From Sporosarcina koreensis (GTDB lineage Bacteria; Bacillota; Bacilli; Bacillales_A; Planococcaceae), in contig NZ_LQYA01000006.1 in assembly GCF_001531445.1 (NCBI RefSeq), positions 1 to 64,000 of the forward strand: a stretch of 64,000 bases of DNA, given 5' to 3'. The notes beneath the pieces are model-generated. The model was not told the DNA's origin and made no database searches. It was given only the letters and a program-made list of their open reading frames with translations. Both the position numbers and the translations under genes were made by a program. Of this stretch, positions 63,079 to 64,000 are shown piece after piece. Position 1 is the first letter of the stretch. Every line of letters begins with the position of its first letter.

Positions 63079-63654
63079 ATGTCATCTCGAAAATCTGCGC
63101 AACGTGATCTAACTCGTGAAATGATCATGGATGCTGCAAGGGATTTATTTATCGTAAAAGGATACCAACACGTTTCGATGCGTCAAATAGCGAAAGAGCT
63201 TGGGTATAGCCACGGAGCTATTTATTATCACTTTACTAATAAAGCAGAGCTATTTTATGCACTCGTGCAAAAGCATTTCGGCATGTTAGAACATAAGCTG
63301 ATAGAGCTCGCACAAGCCACTCTCGCCCCGCGGGAAAAGCTTGAAGCCATCTTGCTTGGCTATATCGAATTTGGGTTAAACCATCAAAGCCATTATGAAA
63401 TCATGTTTTTAATCAAAGATGAAGAAGTGCGAGACTATCTTAATCAAAGCCCAATCGAAACGTATGAATTGTTCGCCCAAACCGTGCATAGTTTGAGTGA
63501 GAAGCAGCTTTCCATTCAAGAGATTTGGTCTATTTTCTTATCTTTGCATGGGTTTGTTACACACTATTTACGCCATGTGCTCCAATACGAAGACGTTTTG
63601 GATATGGCAAAAGCACATGTTCAGTTTCTGTTGAAAGGTATATTTCAAAGTTAG
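63079..63654 (+). CDS. TetR family regulator
   Basis: A 191-residue regulator with a TetR HTH (about residues 12-58, KGYQHVSMRQIAKELGYSHG, AIYYHFTNKAELFYALVQKH). The C-terminal domain (about 65-185) resembles the TetR_C of regulators for small redox or efflux operons. The ATG at 63079 follows GAGGAGGAG; an in-frame codon at 63058 lies inside the operator. It should repress itself and the oxidoreductase gene that follows, since both carry the same 17-bp site. Confidence 0.88.
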   Translation: MSSRKSAQRDLTREMIMDAARDLFIVKGYQHVSMRQIAKELGYSHGAIYYHFTNKAELFYALVQKHFGMLEHKLIELAQATLAPREKLEAILLGYIEFGLNHQSHYEIMFLIKDEEVRDYLNQSPIETYELFAQTVHSLSEKQLSIQEIWSIFLSLHGFVTHYLRHVLQYEDVLDMAKAHVQFLLKGIFQS

Positions 63655-63683
63655 CCGTTTATCGGCTTACTTTTTTCACCTCA

Positions 63684-63700
63684 TTTGAACAGTGGTCAAA
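63684..63700. promoter_or_regulatory. Second TetR operator copy
   Basis: TTTGAACAGTGGTCAAA, identical to 63050-63066, stands 21 bases before the start of the oxidoreductase gene. Confidence 0.8.
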
Positions 63701-63721
63701 TAATAATTTGGGGGTTTTTAT

Positions 63722-64000
63722 ATGAAAAGAGCACTTGTATTAGGAGCGTCAGGCGGCATGGGCTATTCGCTTGTGAATGAATTAATTAGCAGAGGCGTGG
63801 AAGTGATTGCATTCGCACGGTCAGCGCAGAAACTGAGGAATTTGTTTGAAGAGAGAGAGGGAATCACCATTCAAGCAGGAGATATTTTTAATCTACAAGA
63901 TCTCATTACCGCCTCTGAAAACGTTGACGTCATTTTCCAAGCGGCTAATATCCCTTATCCCGAATGGGAGGATAAGCTAGTCCCTTTCATTGGAAATGTC
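63722..64000 (+). CDS. NAD(P)-binding oxidoreductase, partial
   Basis: The first 93 residues of a Rossmann-fold protein: MKRALVLGASGGMGYSLVNE holds the GxSGGMG-type dinucleotide loop, then VEVIAFARSAQKLRNLF and IQAGDIFNLQDLITASENVD, and IFQAANIPYPEWEDKLVPF. This is the pattern of NmrA-like or atypical SDR/epimerase proteins. The gene runs off the window end. GGGGG lies before the ATG. It is probably controlled by the adjacent TetR protein through the shared operator. Confidence 0.82.
   Translation, partial: MKRALVLGASGGMGYSLVNELISRGVEVIAFARSAQKLRNLFEEREGITIQAGDIFNLQDLITASENVDVIFQAANIPYPEWEDKLVPFIGNV

Noticed and set aside
1-64000. rRNA or tRNA genes
   Set aside because: No tRNA cloverleaf or rRNA segment was recognised by eye; a tRNA search tool would be needed to exclude a single weak one.

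Overview
The window reads as chromosome from a low-to-medium GC Gram-positive of the order Bacillales, probably Planococcaceae (Sporosarcina/Solibacillus-like). The support is Shine-Dalgarno sites of the AGGAGG type, a T-box leader, Zur boxes of Bacillus type, HelD, an MhqR-type quinone-response cluster, ECF sigma/ABC modules and many small wHTH regulators. The genus is inference; the order is well supported.

Left core region, 1-30 kb. Decayed transposase and dioxygenase scraps (1-670) are followed by a T-box-controlled yitT-brnQ operon and a zinc-starvation operon (znuA, COG0523 GTPase, zinc-free L33) behind a Zur box. Next come helD, a fetA/fetB pair with fetA split, a PAS chemoreceptor, a TetR/MFS efflux pair, sodA with a flavin reductase, and a redox/quinone cluster (pirin, azoreductase, FMN reductase, LLM monooxygenase, ring-cleaving dioxygenase, MarR regulator) with an MhqR-like box. 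An ECF sigma factor then overlaps a two-gene ABC transporter whose ATPase has an anti-sigma-like N-terminus. An OpuAC-like binding protein, a second PAS receptor with a 10-bp duplication at its start, and a urea transporter pseudogene close the region. A run of three uncharacterised genes (30.2-32.0 kb) leads into the mobile region.

Mobile region, 32.3-56.7 kb. The host DNA topoisomerase III gene (topB) is cut inside its TOPRIM DxD motif. The 5' part is present twice (32367 and 35233, diverged copies) and the 3' part once (56693). The 21.1-kb element at 35563-56692 is bounded by a GTGGA(T/C) core and carries imperfect terminal inverted repeats. At its right end is a Tn554-like set of tyrosine recombinases: TnpA, a TnpB-like protein with six tandem HTH repeats and a frameshift, a third recombinase, and a coiled-coil TnpC-like protein. 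Its cargo is a Gabija defence pair (gajA, gajB), a complete divergent topB, a stretch of long hairpins, small membrane and exported proteins, and an XRE-HNH-PD-(D/E)XK nuclease operon that looks like an uncharacterised defence system. The resident topB appears to replace the function of the broken host gene, and it lacks the GTGGAT core that the element uses as its target. Between the two 5' copies (32697-35200) is a second left end of the same type plus a MocR regulator and a small membrane protein, which looks like the scar of an earlier related insertion.

Right core region, 56.7-64 kb. The topB 3' half ends at a bidirectional terminator. A chemoreceptor-SDR-sodium/solute symporter operon follows on the minus strand behind a c-di-GMP-I riboswitch with its own terminator. 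The window ends in a TetR regulator and the start of an NAD-binding oxidoreductase, both preceded by the same 17-bp operator-like sequence.
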